A stretch of DNA of 64,000 nucleotides, taken from Aromatoleum toluclasticum ATCC 700605. Its GTDB lineage: Bacteria > Pseudomonadota > Gammaproteobacteria > Burkholderiales > Rhodocyclaceae. The stretch spans positions 124,001-188,000 of the forward strand of contig NZ_KB899493.1 of assembly GCF_000378245.1 (NCBI RefSeq), given 5' to 3'. Below, piece by piece: positions 40,921-49,310 of the stretch (its first letter is position 1; each line of letters starts with the position of its first letter). The notes beneath the pieces are model-generated. The model did no database searches and had not been told where the DNA came from. It saw nothing but the letters and a program-made list of their open reading frames with translations. Both the position numbers and the translations under genes were made by a program.

Positions 40921-43533
40921 TCATTCGGCCGAAACGCCGTCACCCGCCTCATCCGCCTCGTCCGGGGCATCAGCCTGCTCGCCGACCGTTGTGTCGTCAG
41001 CTTCCGACTCGGCCACCTTCTCGATCCCCGCGAGCGTATCGCTCTGATCGAGGTTGATCAGCGTGACGCCCTGCGTAGCCCGCCCGAGTTCGCGGATGTC
41101 CTGCACCTTGGTGCGGATCAGCACCCCGCCGGTCGAGATCAGCATCACCTCGTCCGTCTCCTCGACCAGACATGCGCCGACCAGTCGGCCGTTACGCTCG
41201 GACGTCTGGATTGCGATCATGCCCTTCGTACCGCGACCGTGGCGCGTGTATTCCGCAACCGGAGTGCGCTTGCCGTAGCCGTTCTCGGTCGCCGTCAGAA
41301 CGCAGAGATCCTCCCGCTTGGCGACCAGCATCGCAATCACCCGCTGCCCGTCCTCCAGCGTCATGCCGCGCACCCCGCGCGCCTCGCGTCCCATCGGCCG
41401 CACGTCGGCCTCGGGGAAGCGAACCGCCTTGCCAGCATCGGAGAACAGCATCACGTCGCTCTCGCCGTCGGTGATCGCAACGCCGATCAGACGATCGCCG
41501 TCGTCGAGGCTCGCTGCGATGATCCCTGCCTTGCGCGGATTGGCGAAGGCTGTCAGCGCCGTCTTCTTCACCGTGCCCTCGGCCGTCGCCATGAACACGA
41601 AGTGATTGTCGTCAAAGGCCTGCACCGGCAGGACCGCGTTGATCTTCTCCCCTTCCATCAGCGGGAAGAGATTCACGATCGGACGCCCGCGAGAATTGCG
41701 CGTACCTTCCGGCACCTCGTACACCTTCAGCCAATACACACGTCCGCGGCTCGAGAAGCACAGGATGTAGTCGTGCGTGTTGGCGACGAAGAGATGGTCG
41801 ATGAAATCGTCGTCCTTCATCCCCGTTGCCTGCTTGCCGCGCCCGCCGCGGCGCTGCGCACGGTAGTCGGCAAGCGGCTGGCGCTTGAAGTAGCCGCCAT
41901 GCGACAACGTGACGACCATATCCTCGGGCGCGATCAGATCCTCGATATTGATCTCGCCGGTATTCAGCACGATCTCCGAGCGGCGCGGGTCGCCGAACTG
42001 GTTGCGGATCACGCCCAGCTCCTCGACGATGATCGCCGTGATGCGCGCAGGATTCGCAAGGATGTCCAGCAGATCCGCAATAACGTCCATGACCTCGCGG
42101 TACTCGGCGACGATCTTGTCCTGTTCGAGGCCCGTTAGGCGCTGCAGGCGCAACTCGAGGATCGCCTGCGCCTGCGCATCGGACAGGCGGTAACCCTGTT
42201 CCGACAGTCCGAACTCGGCAGCGAGACCTTCCGGCCGGTAGCTGTCGGCCGTTGCACGCGCCAGCATCTCCTCGACCAGCGCCGAGCGCCACTGGCGCGC
42301 CATCAGCTCGCGCTTTGCGTCCGACGGCGTCGGCGCTGCCTTGATCAGCGCGATGATCTCGTCGACGTTCGACAGCGCAACCGCGAGGCCCTCGAGGATG
42401 TGTCCGCGTTCGCGCGCCTTGCGCAGCTCGAACACCGTGCGCCGCGTGATGACTTCGCGCCGGTGCGCAAGAAAGCACTCCAGCATCTGCTTCAGGTTCA
42501 GCGTATGCGGCTTGCCGTCGACCAGCGCCACCATGTTCATGCCGAAGGTGTCCTGCAGCTGCGTCTGCTTGAACAGGTTGTTCAGCACGACCTCGGGCAC
42601 CTCGTTGCGCTTGAGTTCGATCACGACACGCATGCCGGACTTGTCCGACTCGTCGCGGATCTCGCTGATCCCCTCGATCTTCTTCTCGTTGACGAGCTCG
42701 GCGATCCGTTCGAGCAGCGTGCGCTTGTTAACCTGATACGGCAGCTCGTCGACGATGATCGCCTGCCGGTTGCCCTTCTCCAGATCCTCGAAGTGCGTGC
42801 GGGCGCGCATCACCACGCGCCCGCGCCCCGTGCGGTATCCGTCATGTACGCCCGACAGGCCGTAGATCAGCCCCGCGGTGGGGAAGTCCGGCGCCTGCAC
42901 GATGCGGATCAGGTCTTCGATATCGGTTGCCGGATCGCTCAGCAGCAGCAGGCACGCATCGATCACTTCACCGAGGTTGTGCGGCGGGATGTTCGTCGCC
43001 ATACCCACCGCGATACCCGACGAACCGTTGATCAGCAGGTTCGGGATCCTCGCCGGCAGGATCAGCGGCTCCTTCTCCGAACCGTCGTAGTTCGGCCCGA
43101 AGTCCACGGTCTCCTTGTCGATATCGGCCAGCAGCTCGTGCCCGATACGCGCCATGCGGATTTCCGTATAACGCATCGCCGCGGCGTTGTCGCCATCGAC
43201 GGAACCGAAGTTGCCCTGACCGTCGACCAGCATGTAGCGCAAGGAAAAATTCTGCGCCATGCGCACGATCGTGTCGTAGACCGCCGAATCGCCGTGCGGA
43301 TGGTACTTGCCGATCACGTCGCCGACGATACGTGCCGACTTCTTGTACGACCTGTTCCAGTCGTTCGACAACTCGTGCATCGCATACAGCACACGCCGAT
43401 GCACCGGCTTCAGGCCGTCGCGGGCGTCGGGCAGCGCCCGCCCGACGATCACGCTCATCGCGTAGTCCAGATAGGAGTGCCGCATCTCGTCTTCGAGACT
43501 GATCGGCAGTGTTTCCTTGGCAAACGAAGTCAT
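40921..43533 (-). CDS. gyrA: DNA gyrase subunit A
   Basis: An 870-residue subunit carrying the breakage-reunion domain and the C-terminal beta-pinwheel that wraps DNA. The catalytic tyrosine is Tyr122 ([10 protein letters not shown]). The quinolone-determining positions read Ser83 and Asp87 ([11 protein letters not shown]), the sensitive form. The pinwheel GyrA-box appears as [10 protein letters not shown]. The C-terminus is acidic ([21 protein letters not shown]). It probably heads the superoperon that runs through serC, pheA, tyrA, aroA-cmk and rpsA. Confidence 0.97.
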   Translation of the reverse strand: MTSFAKETLPISLEDEMRHSYLDYAMSVIVGRALPDARDGLKPVHRRVLYAMHELSNDWNRSYKKSARIVGDVIGKYHPHGDSAVYDTIVRMAQNFSLRYMLVDGQGNFGSVDGDNAAAMRYTEIRMARIGHELLADIDKETVDFGPNYDGSEKEPLILPARIPNLLINGSSGIAVGMATNIPPHNLGEVIDACLLLLSDPATDIEDLIRIVQAPDFPTAGLIYGLSGVHDGYRTGRGRVVMRARTHFEDLEKGNRQAIIVDELPYQVNKRTLLERIAELVNEKKIEGISEIRDESDKSGMRVVIELKRNEVPEVVLNNLFKQTQLQDTFGMNMVALVDGKPHTLNLKQMLECFLAHRREVITRRTVFELRKARERGHILEGLAVALSNVDEIIALIKAAPTPSDAKRELMARQWRSALVEEMLARATADSYRPEGLAAEFGLSEQGYRLSDAQAQAILELRLQRLTGLEQDKIVAEYREVMDVIADLLDILANPARITAIIVEELGVIRNQFGDPRRSEIVLNTGEINIEDLIAPEDMVVTLSHGGYFKRQPLADYRAQRRGGRGKQATGMKDDDFIDHLFVANTHDYILCFSSRGRVYWLKVYEVPEGTRNSRGRPIVNLFPLMEGEKINAVLPVQAFDDNHFVFMATAEGTVKKTALTAFANPRKAGIIAASLDDGDRLIGVAITDGESDVMLFSDAGKAVRFPEADVRPMGREARGVRGMTLEDGQRVIAMLVAKREDLCVLTATENGYGKRTPVAEYTRHGRGTKGMIAIQTSERNGRLVGACLVEETDEVMLISTGGVLIRTKVQDIRELGRATQGVTLINLDQSDTLAGIEKVAESEADDTTVGEQADAPDEADEAGDGVSAE

Positions 43534-43788
43534 TTGGCGGCGACGGCAAAAACGGCGAGGTAAAAACGTTAAATCTTAACACGCCGACCGCCCTTGCCGC
43601 CCGCCGCGTTCGAGAGCCCGATTGTCGCCCCCGGACCCGTGTGCTTAAATCTGAAGCACGACGAGGCGCACAGCAGCCGGACAAGACGTGCCCGCGGCAG
43701 CTAGCGCAGCCGCGATGCGATTGCACGCCCCGGCCCGACCGACCTGCGGGCAACGCCCCCCTTCCCGACCACATTTGGAGGCTGCAAG
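43534..43788. promoter_or_regulatory. Divergent intergenic region gyrA / amidohydrolase
   Basis: 255 bases without a gene, the longest gap in the window. It holds a palindrome GTTAA-ATC-TTAAC at 43568-43580, 35 bases before gyrA; on the minus strand this contains TAAGAT, a possible gyrA -10. I find no convincing -35 and no identifiable operator for the rightward gene. Confidence 0.35.
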
Positions 43789-45108
43789 GTGAGCCAACCC
43801 GCCGATCTCGTGATCAACGCACGCTGGATCATTCCCGTCGAACCGGCCGACGTGACGCTGGAACACCACGCGGTGGCGATCCGCAACGGAACCATCATCG
43901 ACCTGCTCCCCCAGGATCTCGCACGCACGCGCTATCAGGCGAACCGGACCGTCAGCCTGCCCGATCACGTGCTCATTCCGGGCTTGATAAACCTCCACGC
44001 GCACTGCCCCATGGCCCTGATGCGCGGCATCGCCGACGATCTTCCCCTGATGCGCTGGCTGCACGAGGCGATCTGGCCTGCCGAGGGCAAGCACGTCTCG
44101 AGCACCTTCGTCCGCGAAGGCACCCTGCTGGCGACTGCAGAGATGCTGCGAGGAGGCATCACCACCTGCAATGAGATGTACTTCCACCCCGCGGCCGCTG
44201 CAGAGGCCTTCGACCTCCTCGGCATGCGTGCCGTGATCGGCCTCACCGCGCTCGAATTCCCGACACCCTATGCCAGCGACGCCGACGACTACCTACGCAA
44301 AGGCCTTGCCGCCAGGGACGCGTGGCACGGCCACCCCCTGATCGACTTCGCGCTCGCGCCGCACGCCCCCTACACCGTCTCCGACGGCACGCTCGCGCGC
44401 ATCGCGACTCTTGCGGCAGAGCTCGACATCCCGATTCACATGCACATACACGAGACCGCCCAGGAGGTCACGGACTCCCTCGCACAGTACGGCAAACGGC
44501 CGCTGGCGCGGCTCGCCGGCCTCGATCTGCTCGGCGACAACTTCATCGGCGTGCATGCAGTCCATCTCGACGACGCCGACATCGACTTGCTGCAGCATCA
44601 CCGCTGCAGCGTCGCACACTGCCCCACCTCGAACATGAAGCTTGCCAGCGGCATCGCACCCGTCGCGCGCCTGCTCGCATCGGGAATCCGGACGGGCCTC
44701 GGCACGGACGGCGCCGCAAGCAACAACCGCCTGGATCTCTTCCAGGAAATCCGCCACGCCAGCCTGCTGGCCAAGGTATCGACGCTCGACGCCACGGCCG
44801 TCCCCGCGCACTCCGCATTGCGCCTGGCCACCCTGAACGGTGCGCAGGCACTCGGCCTGGGGGATCGCATAGGTTCCATCGAGACCGGGAAGGCAGCCGA
44901 CCTGTGCGCGGTCGCCCTCGATAGCTTCGAGACCCGGCCCTGCTTCAACCCGGCATCCCATCTGGTGCACGTAGCGGGCCGCGAACACGTATCGCACGTA
45001 TGGGTTGCGGGCGAAATCCGCGTGGATAAAGGGAATGCAGTGTTGCAATTAAACGACACGGAATTGCTTGGGTTTGCCGCGCTGTGGCAAACTAAGCTTA
45101 GTAACTGA
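43789..45108 (+). CDS. Amidohydrolase, SAH/MTA deaminase-like (TRZ/ATZ family)
   Basis: A 439-residue amidohydrolase with an intact metal site: HAH in PGLINLHAHCPMALMRG, His in HMHIHETAQE, and the late Asp in GTDGAASNNRLDLFQE. Sequence and length fit the 5-methylthioadenosine/S-adenosylhomocysteine deaminase group, which would turn SAH to S-inosylhomocysteine. GTG 43789 follows TTGGAGG. SAH is the product of many methyltransferases, including the ubiG product encoded 1 kb downstream, so a salvage role fits. The exact substrate (SAH, MTA, or a related purine) is an inference. Confidence 0.85.
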   Translation: MSQPADLVINARWIIPVEPADVTLEHHAVAIRNGTIIDLLPQDLARTRYQANRTVSLPDHVLIPGLINLHAHCPMALMRGIADDLPLMRWLHEAIWPAEGKHVSSTFVREGTLLATAEMLRGGITTCNEMYFHPAAAAEAFDLLGMRAVIGLTALEFPTPYASDADDYLRKGLAARDAWHGHPLIDFALAPHAPYTVSDGTLARIATLAAELDIPIHMHIHETAQEVTDSLAQYGKRPLARLAGLDLLGDNFIGVHAVHLDDADIDLLQHHRCSVAHCPTSNMKLASGIAPVARLLASGIRTGLGTDGAASNNRLDLFQEIRHASLLAKVSTLDATAVPAHSALRLATLNGAQALGLGDRIGSIETGKAADLCAVALDSFETRPCFNPASHLVHVAGREHVSHVWVAGEIRVDKGNAVLQLNDTELLGFAALWQTKLSN

Positions 45109-45156
45109 ACTGGATATGTGCTGCGAGTTGCTGCCGCGGAAATTCACGCATCAGAC

Positions 45157-45184
45157 TTGGCAGGCTTAATTGTTACCCTATTCA
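45157..45184 (+). promoter_or_regulatory. Weak candidate promoter of the ompA-like gene
   Basis: TTGGCA, then 16 bases, then TATTCA, 27 bases before the ATG. The -10 match is only 3 of 6; the call rests mainly on the AT-rich context and the position. Confidence 0.3.
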
Positions 45185-45210
45185 TCCTCTTGCCAATCGA
45201 CGAGGAAATT

Positions 45211-45936
45211 ATGACCAAACAGACCAAAAAGCAGATGTTCGCACTGGCCGCCATCGCCTCGATCGGCCTCTCCGCATCCACTGTCTTTGCGCAGGTAAAA
45301 GACGTCGTGGTGGATGGCAAGGGTGAAATTCCCTACGTCATCGACGGACGCAACGTCGTCGCCCGCAGCGGCACCGGCCTGTGCTGGCGCACCGGCTACT
45401 GGAGCCCGGCGGCTGCCGGCACCGCGATGGCCGGCCAAGTGCCGGTCGGCTGCGAGTGCGACAGCGACATCGTGCCGAAGGACAAGTGCGGAGCACCGGC
45501 GCCGGCCGCCGCTCCGGCTGCAGCCCCGGCTCCCGCAGCTGCCACGCCGAAGCCCACCGCCGACAAGATCAAGCTGTCCGCCGACGCCCTGTTCGACTTC
45601 GACAAGGCCGTGCTGAAGCCCGAAGGCAAGACCAAGCTTGACGAGCTCGCCTCCAAGGCCAAGGGCATCAAGCTCGAAGTGATCCTCGCCGTCGGCCACA
45701 CCGACCGCCTGGGCTCCGACTCCTATAACCAGAAGCTGTCCGAGCGCCGTGCCAACGCCGTCAAGACCTACCTGGTCAGCAAGGGCATCGAAGCCAACCG
45801 CGTCTACACCGAAGGCAAGGGCGAGCGCCAGCCGATTACGGGCAAGAACTGCGCTGACAAGCTGGGCCGCAAGAAGCTGATCGAGTGCCTGCAACCCGAT
45901 CGTCGCGTGGAAATCGAACTGGTCGGCACGAAGTAA
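45211..45936 (+). CDS. OmpA-family outer membrane protein
   Basis: A 241-residue secreted protein: signal peptide (cut after STVFA, about residue 28), a short N-terminal domain with several cysteines (LCWRTGY ... GCECD ... DKCG), a flexible Ala/Pro linker (about 95-118) and a C-terminal OmpA peptidoglycan-binding domain (LFDFDKAVLKPEG, VGHTDRLGSDSYNQKLSERRA). Two more cysteines (NCADK, IECLQPDRR) are typical of betaproteobacterial OmpA. There is no long beta-barrel, so it may be a peptidoglycan-tethered outer membrane protein. GAGGAAATT precedes ATG 45211. Confidence 0.9.
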   Translation: MTKQTKKQMFALAAIASIGLSASTVFAQVKDVVVDGKGEIPYVIDGRNVVARSGTGLCWRTGYWSPAAAGTAMAGQVPVGCECDSDIVPKDKCGAPAPAAAPAAAPAPAAATPKPTADKIKLSADALFDFDKAVLKPEGKTKLDELASKAKGIKLEVILAVGHTDRLGSDSYNQKLSERRANAVKTYLVSKGIEANRVYTEGKGERQPITGKNCADKLGRKKLIECLQPDRRVEIELVGTK

Positions 45937-45954
45937 TTCTGCCAGACTGAGCCA

Positions 45955-45980
45955 AAGGCCCTGCTTCGGCAGGGCCTTTT
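45955..45980 (+). terminator. Rho-independent terminator after the ompA-like gene
   Basis: A 10-bp perfect stem (AAGGCCCTGC/GCAGGGCCTT) with a TTCG tetraloop, followed by TTTTCATTT. It lies 18 bases after the stop. Confidence 0.9.
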
Positions 45981-46041
45981 CATTTCTGCAACGCTCTTGC
46001 TCCAATTACGTCTTCGCCCGATCAAAGTCGAGACCCGAGCC

Positions 46042-46743
46042 ATGAACACCAACGCCGACCCAGCCGAACTGCAAAAATTCAGCGACCTTGCGCACCGCTG
46101 GTGGGATCCAACTTCCGAATTCAAACCCCTGCACGAAATCAACCCCCTGCGGCTACGCTGGATAGACGGCCACACGAACCTCGCGGGCAAGCGCGTTCTG
46201 GACGTTGGTTGCGGAGGCGGCATCCTGTCCGAGAGCATGGCGGCGCTCGGAGCACAGGTCACGGGAATCGATCTTTCCGAAAAGGCCCTGGGCGTTGCCC
46301 GCCTGCACCTGTTCGAATCGGGCAACAAGGTGGATTACCAGCACTGCAGCGCGGAGGAGTTCGCCTCCCGGCACCCCGGCGAATTCGACGTCGTGACGTG
46401 CATGGAAATGCTCGAACACGTCCCCGACCCAGCCAGTACCGTGGCGGCCTGCGCCGGACTCGTCAAGCCGGGCGGCCAGGTCTTTTTCTCCACACTCAAC
46501 CGCAACTTCAAGTCCTATCTGTTTGCCGTCGTCGGCGCGGAATACATCCTGAACCTGCTCCCCCGCGGGACGCACGAGTACGCCAAGTTCCTCAAGCCAT
46601 CGGAACTAGCGCGCTTTTGCAGGAATGCAGGACTGGAGTCCGCAGAACTCCTGGGATTGAGCTACAACCCCCTCAGCCAGACCTATTCCCTGGGGCAGGA
46701 TACGAGCGTGAACTACATGCTGCAGACGCGACGCAGCGCCTGA
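46042..46743 (+). CDS. ubiG: Bifunctional ubiquinone O-methyltransferase UbiG
   Basis: UbiG carries out both O-methylations of ubiquinone synthesis with S-adenosylmethionine. The 233-residue protein starts [23 protein letters not shown], the family N-terminus, followed by AdoMet motif [14 protein letters not shown] and the membrane-associating [21 protein letters not shown] 46042 is chosen over an upstream start at 45997 that overlaps the terminator. It lies between the terminator and ssrA. Confidence 0.95.
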   Translation: MNTNADPAELQKFSDLAHRWWDPTSEFKPLHEINPLRLRWIDGHTNLAGKRVLDVGCGGGILSESMAALGAQVTGIDLSEKALGVARLHLFESGNKVDYQHCSAEEFASRHPGEFDVVTCMEMLEHVPDPASTVAACAGLVKPGGQVFFSTLNRNFKSYLFAVVGAEYILNLLPRGTHEYAKFLKPSELARFCRNAGLESAELLGLSYNPLSQTYSLGQDTSVNYMLQTRRSA

Positions 46744-46863
46744 CACGAGAACAAGAACGCGCACGCGGGGGAAAATCGAAAGCCCCCTGCACCCAGTGCG
46801 AAAAGTGCTAGACTTGCACTTGAAATCTGGAGAACCGCCACCAGATTCGAACCGTGATACACA

Positions 46864-47240
46864 GGGGCCGACCTGGCTTCGACGTGGGTCGCAAAGCAGC
46901 GCAGTGCATACCGAGGACCAGTCACCTCGTAAATCCATCTGGAAATCAACAAACGCCAACGACGAACGTTTCGTTCTAGCCGCTTAATCCCGGCTAGCGC
47001 TGCACCGGCAGGTCTCTGGGCCGGGTGGTCTTAGCGCAAGCTGAGCCGCTGCAGTGTCATCTACAGAGACTCGCGAGTTGCGCCGGGTTACTTGGCGCAA
47101 CAGCTAAAGGTAAGGTAACTCGCTCCTGTCCGGCCTGCCGACCGGCTAAGACAGGAGTTAAATCAAATAGGTTGGCTAAGTATGTAGATCTGTCTGTGGA
47201 GGGCTTGCGGACGGGGGTTCAATTCCCCCCGGCTCCACCA
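46864..47240 (+). ncRNA. ssrA: Transfer-messenger RNA (tmRNA)
   Basis: 377 nucleotides. The 5' end GGGGCCGACCTGGCTTCGACG pairs with the 3' end to form the tRNA-like acceptor; the T-arm GGGGGTTCAATTCCCCC and an encoded CCA close it. The tag frame at 46955-46987 reads ANDERFVLAA followed by TAA. tmRNA with SmpB rescues stalled ribosomes and marks the broken product for proteolysis. The 3' half is intact, and a strong terminator follows at once. Confidence 0.96.
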
Positions 47241-47244
47241 ATTC

Positions 47245-47277
47245 AACGCCAAGACATTCATTTGTCTTGGCGTTTTT
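47245..47277 (+). terminator. Rho-independent terminator after ssrA
   Basis: A 12-bp perfect stem (AACGCCAAGACA/TGTCTTGGCGTT) with a 6-base loop, followed by TTT and TCATT. It begins 5 bases after the tmRNA CCA end. Confidence 0.92.
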
Positions 47278-47369
47278 CATTGCACCAGCAGTACGAGCAC
47301 AACGGAGCACCGCCGGAGTCCATCCCCACCCCGCCCTGAAAGGCGAGACTGTAACAGCGACAAGACAGC

Positions 47370-48041
47370 TCAGCGCGGGCGCGCCACGATCGCTTCGATC
47401 ACCTGTACGTCGGCATCTACGCGATCTTCGACATTTCTCGTCATTTCGGGTTGCCTGCGGACCGGCGGAGCGGCATGCCGGGCGCCCGCCCGGGGATCGT
47501 CGCTCCGCTTCGACTGTGACCTTGCGGCGGTTTCCCGTACCGTCGCACCACGCGCCCCCCGTGCGTTCGCACGTCCCTCCACGTCCTTCACCGGCCGCCC
47601 CCCGCCCGCCCCGCCCGACCGCCCGATGGCCGCCCCGGGCCTTTCCATGTCCGGACCAGCCATTTCCACGATGGTCGCAGCTGGCGTACGCACCTCTTGC
47701 ACCGGCGACACGAACACCGGCACTGCCGGAACCGGCTCCTGACGAACACCCATCACAGCCGGGGCACTCACCGCGACCACATCCGCACCCTCGACCATGC
47801 GGGACGCCACGGGCTCGCCCTCCCACATCAAGGAAGTTAGCGCGAGCACGACGGCCAACGCCACACCCAGGACGAGCGCCATGCTCGCCCGTTTTCCGCC
47901 TGCGGCCATTCCTCTACCTGCGGAGAGCTCATCGAGAATCCGGATATCGCCACCGCCATGCTCACGCAAAGTCGTTGCGAAAAGATTCGGCACCGGCTGA
48001 ACACCCATCGCAGCCGCCGTTTCTGAAGAAGCATGAGACAT
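47370..48041 (-). CDS. Unknown single-pass membrane protein at the edge of the T6SS block
   Basis: I do not recognise this 223-residue protein. It has a cytoplasmic-like N-terminal segment (about 1-52), one clear membrane helix (MALVLGVALAVVLALTSLMW, about 54-73) and a 150-residue Pro/Ala/Val/Arg-rich tail that would be periplasmic. The ATG at 48041 is preferred to one at 48059, which has no ribosome site. It is divergent from the M15 peptidase gene across an AT-rich, palindromic region, which suggests shared control with the secretion genes. Competing frames here are arginine/proline-rich and lack any structural feature. Confidence 0.55.
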   Translation of the reverse strand: MSHASSETAAAMGVQPVPNLFATTLREHGGGDIRILDELSAGRGMAAGGKRASMALVLGVALAVVLALTSLMWEGEPVASRMVEGADVVAVSAPAVMGVRQEPVPAVPVFVSPVQEVRTPAATIVEMAGPDMERPGAAIGRSGGAGGGRPVKDVEGRANARGARGATVRETAARSQSKRSDDPRAGARHAAPPVRRQPEMTRNVEDRVDADVQVIEAIVARPR

Positions 48042-48061
48042 ACACGAGCACCAATCCATTC

Positions 48062-48119
48062 GCCATATTCATATATAATAGTTTATTTTAACGACGTAAG
48101 CATTTTTCTTGCCTACGTC
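48062..48119. promoter_or_regulatory. AT-rich divergent promoter region with inverted repeat
   Basis: Within a GC-rich window this stretch is almost all A/T from 48066 to 48091 and contains TATAAT (48074-48079, plus) and TATTAT on the other strand. An inverted repeat GACGTA...TACGTC (48093-98 / 48114-119), extended by GCA/TGC after one mismatch, could be an operator. No clear -35 is seen. Confidence 0.45.
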
Positions 48120-48126
48120 CGGCACC

Positions 48127-48984
48127 GTGAATTCGCCAATCTTGCTTGCTGCTCCATTCGCATACTTCGTGCTCGTCTGCATCGGACTGTTGCTCATCCG
48201 CTATCCGGCGCGACGACGTACGGTTCTCACAGCCGGAACGGCACGCACCCATGCGCTCGCCGCGGCACTTCGCAGCATGTTCCGCCGCACCGCAGGGCGC
48301 GTGTCGGCTGGTATTCGCCATATGCGAAATTGCAGGGTGAACATTTCCACCCCGCCGATCCAAAGCCGCCCGGTGGCGATTTCCGCCATCGCGCTCGCCG
48401 TTCTTCCTCCGCTGGCCGTGCTTGCGCTGTCGCAACGTGCAATGTTCGAGTTTGCTCCGGACGACACGCTCCCCGACCGCAAGATCGCCGCACTGCTGGC
48501 CGGCGAACACCTGACGCCCCCGCCGCCGCTTCCGCCCGCAGTTTTCGCCACGACGGAAGCGGACATACTCAGGCCGTCACTCGGGTCGGCCAGCAGGGAC
48601 TGGAGTCTGCTCGACGGCGAGTTCCGGCAGCGTCTGCTCACCGTGTTCAAGCTGCTCGCGGAACAGCATGGCTACGAAGCGGTACTGCTCGAAGGCTATC
48701 GCAGCGCCGAGCGCCAGGCGGACCTGCTGCTGCGCGGCCCTTCCGTCACCCAGGCCGGTCCGAACATGAGCTATCACCAGCACGGCCTCGCCGCCGATGT
48801 CGCTTTCCTGCGCGACGGCAGGCTGATCATCTCCGAACGCGACCCTTGGGCCATGCGTGGCTACGAACTCTACGGCGCCCTTGCCGAGGCAGCAGGCCTG
48901 ACCTGGGGCGGACGCTGGAAGATGATGGACCTGGGGCACGTCGAGCTGAGCCGGCGCGAAGTCCTTCCCGGCGGACGCTCCTGA
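48127..48984 (+). CDS. Membrane-anchored M15 peptidase, TagX-like (T6SS peptidoglycan hydrolase)
   Basis: About 285 residues with two hydrophobic segments (near 5-24 and 85-103) and a C-terminal M15 metallopeptidase domain: EGYRSAERQADLL, zinc ligands His217 and Asp224 in SYHQHGLAADVAF, and His271 in MDLGHVEL. Such domains cut peptide crosslinks in peptidoglycan. A membrane-anchored M15 protein named TagX is part of the Acinetobacter type VI clusters and opens the wall for the envelope complex; this protein sits in an equivalent context, next to PAAR and TssM. GTG 48127 is chosen since TTG 48109 lies in the inverted repeat; neither has a good ribosome site. Confidence 0.75.
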   Translation: MNSPILLAAPFAYFVLVCIGLLLIRYPARRRTVLTAGTARTHALAAALRSMFRRTAGRVSAGIRHMRNCRVNISTPPIQSRPVAISAIALAVLPPLAVLALSQRAMFEFAPDDTLPDRKIAALLAGEHLTPPPPLPPAVFATTEADILRPSLGSASRDWSLLDGEFRQRLLTVFKLLAEQHGYEAVLLEGYRSAERQADLLLRGPSVTQAGPNMSYHQHGLAADVAFLRDGRLIISERDPWAMRGYELYGALAEAAGLTWGGRWKMMDLGHVELSRREVLPGGRS

Positions 48985-49025
48985 GCCGCAGCCCCGTCAC
49001 ACCCGCAACTACGAGGAACCATTTC

Positions 49026-49292
49026 ATGGCACGTCCATTCATCATCATCGGCGACCGGACCGATCACGGAGGCATCGTGATCGGCGCTTCACTCAGCAGC
49101 GACTGCAACGGCAAAGGCATCGCGCGCGTCGGCGACCAGGTGAGCTGCCCGAAGAAGGGGCATGGCCGGGTGACGGTCATCGCGACGGGCGATCCCACCA
49201 CCCTCATCGACGGGCGTCCGGCCGCACGCCATGGCGACAAGACGGCCTGCGGTGCGACCCTGATCGCCTCGCAGGCCCTCACGGTCGACTGA
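49026..49292 (+). CDS. PAAR-domain protein (T6SS spike tip)
   Basis: An 88-residue protein made of a PAAR domain and nothing else: GDRTDHGGIVIGAS near the start, GKGIARVGDQVSCPKKGHG with the zinc-ligand Cys/His region, then GRPAARHGDKTACGATLIAS. PAAR proteins cap the VgrG spike and sharpen it for puncture. No C-terminal toxin is attached, so this is a structural or adaptor tip. It lies 41 bases after the M15 gene and 18 before the next gene. Confidence 0.88.
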   Translation: MARPFIIIGDRTDHGGIVIGASLSSDCNGKGIARVGDQVSCPKKGHGRVTVIATGDPTTLIDGRPAARHGDKTACGATLIASQALTVD

Positions 49293-49310
49293 GCCCGGAC
49301 CCGCGATCCG

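Noticed and set aside
43300-43330. Quinolone resistance change in gyrA
   Set aside because: Positions 83 and 87 are Ser and Asp, the sensitive residues.
46803-46821. Inverted repeat AAGTGC...GCACTT upstream of ssrA as a terminator for ubiG
   Set aside because: The stem is only 6 bp and no T-run follows; a promoter role for ssrA is possible but I could not match -35 and -10 elements.
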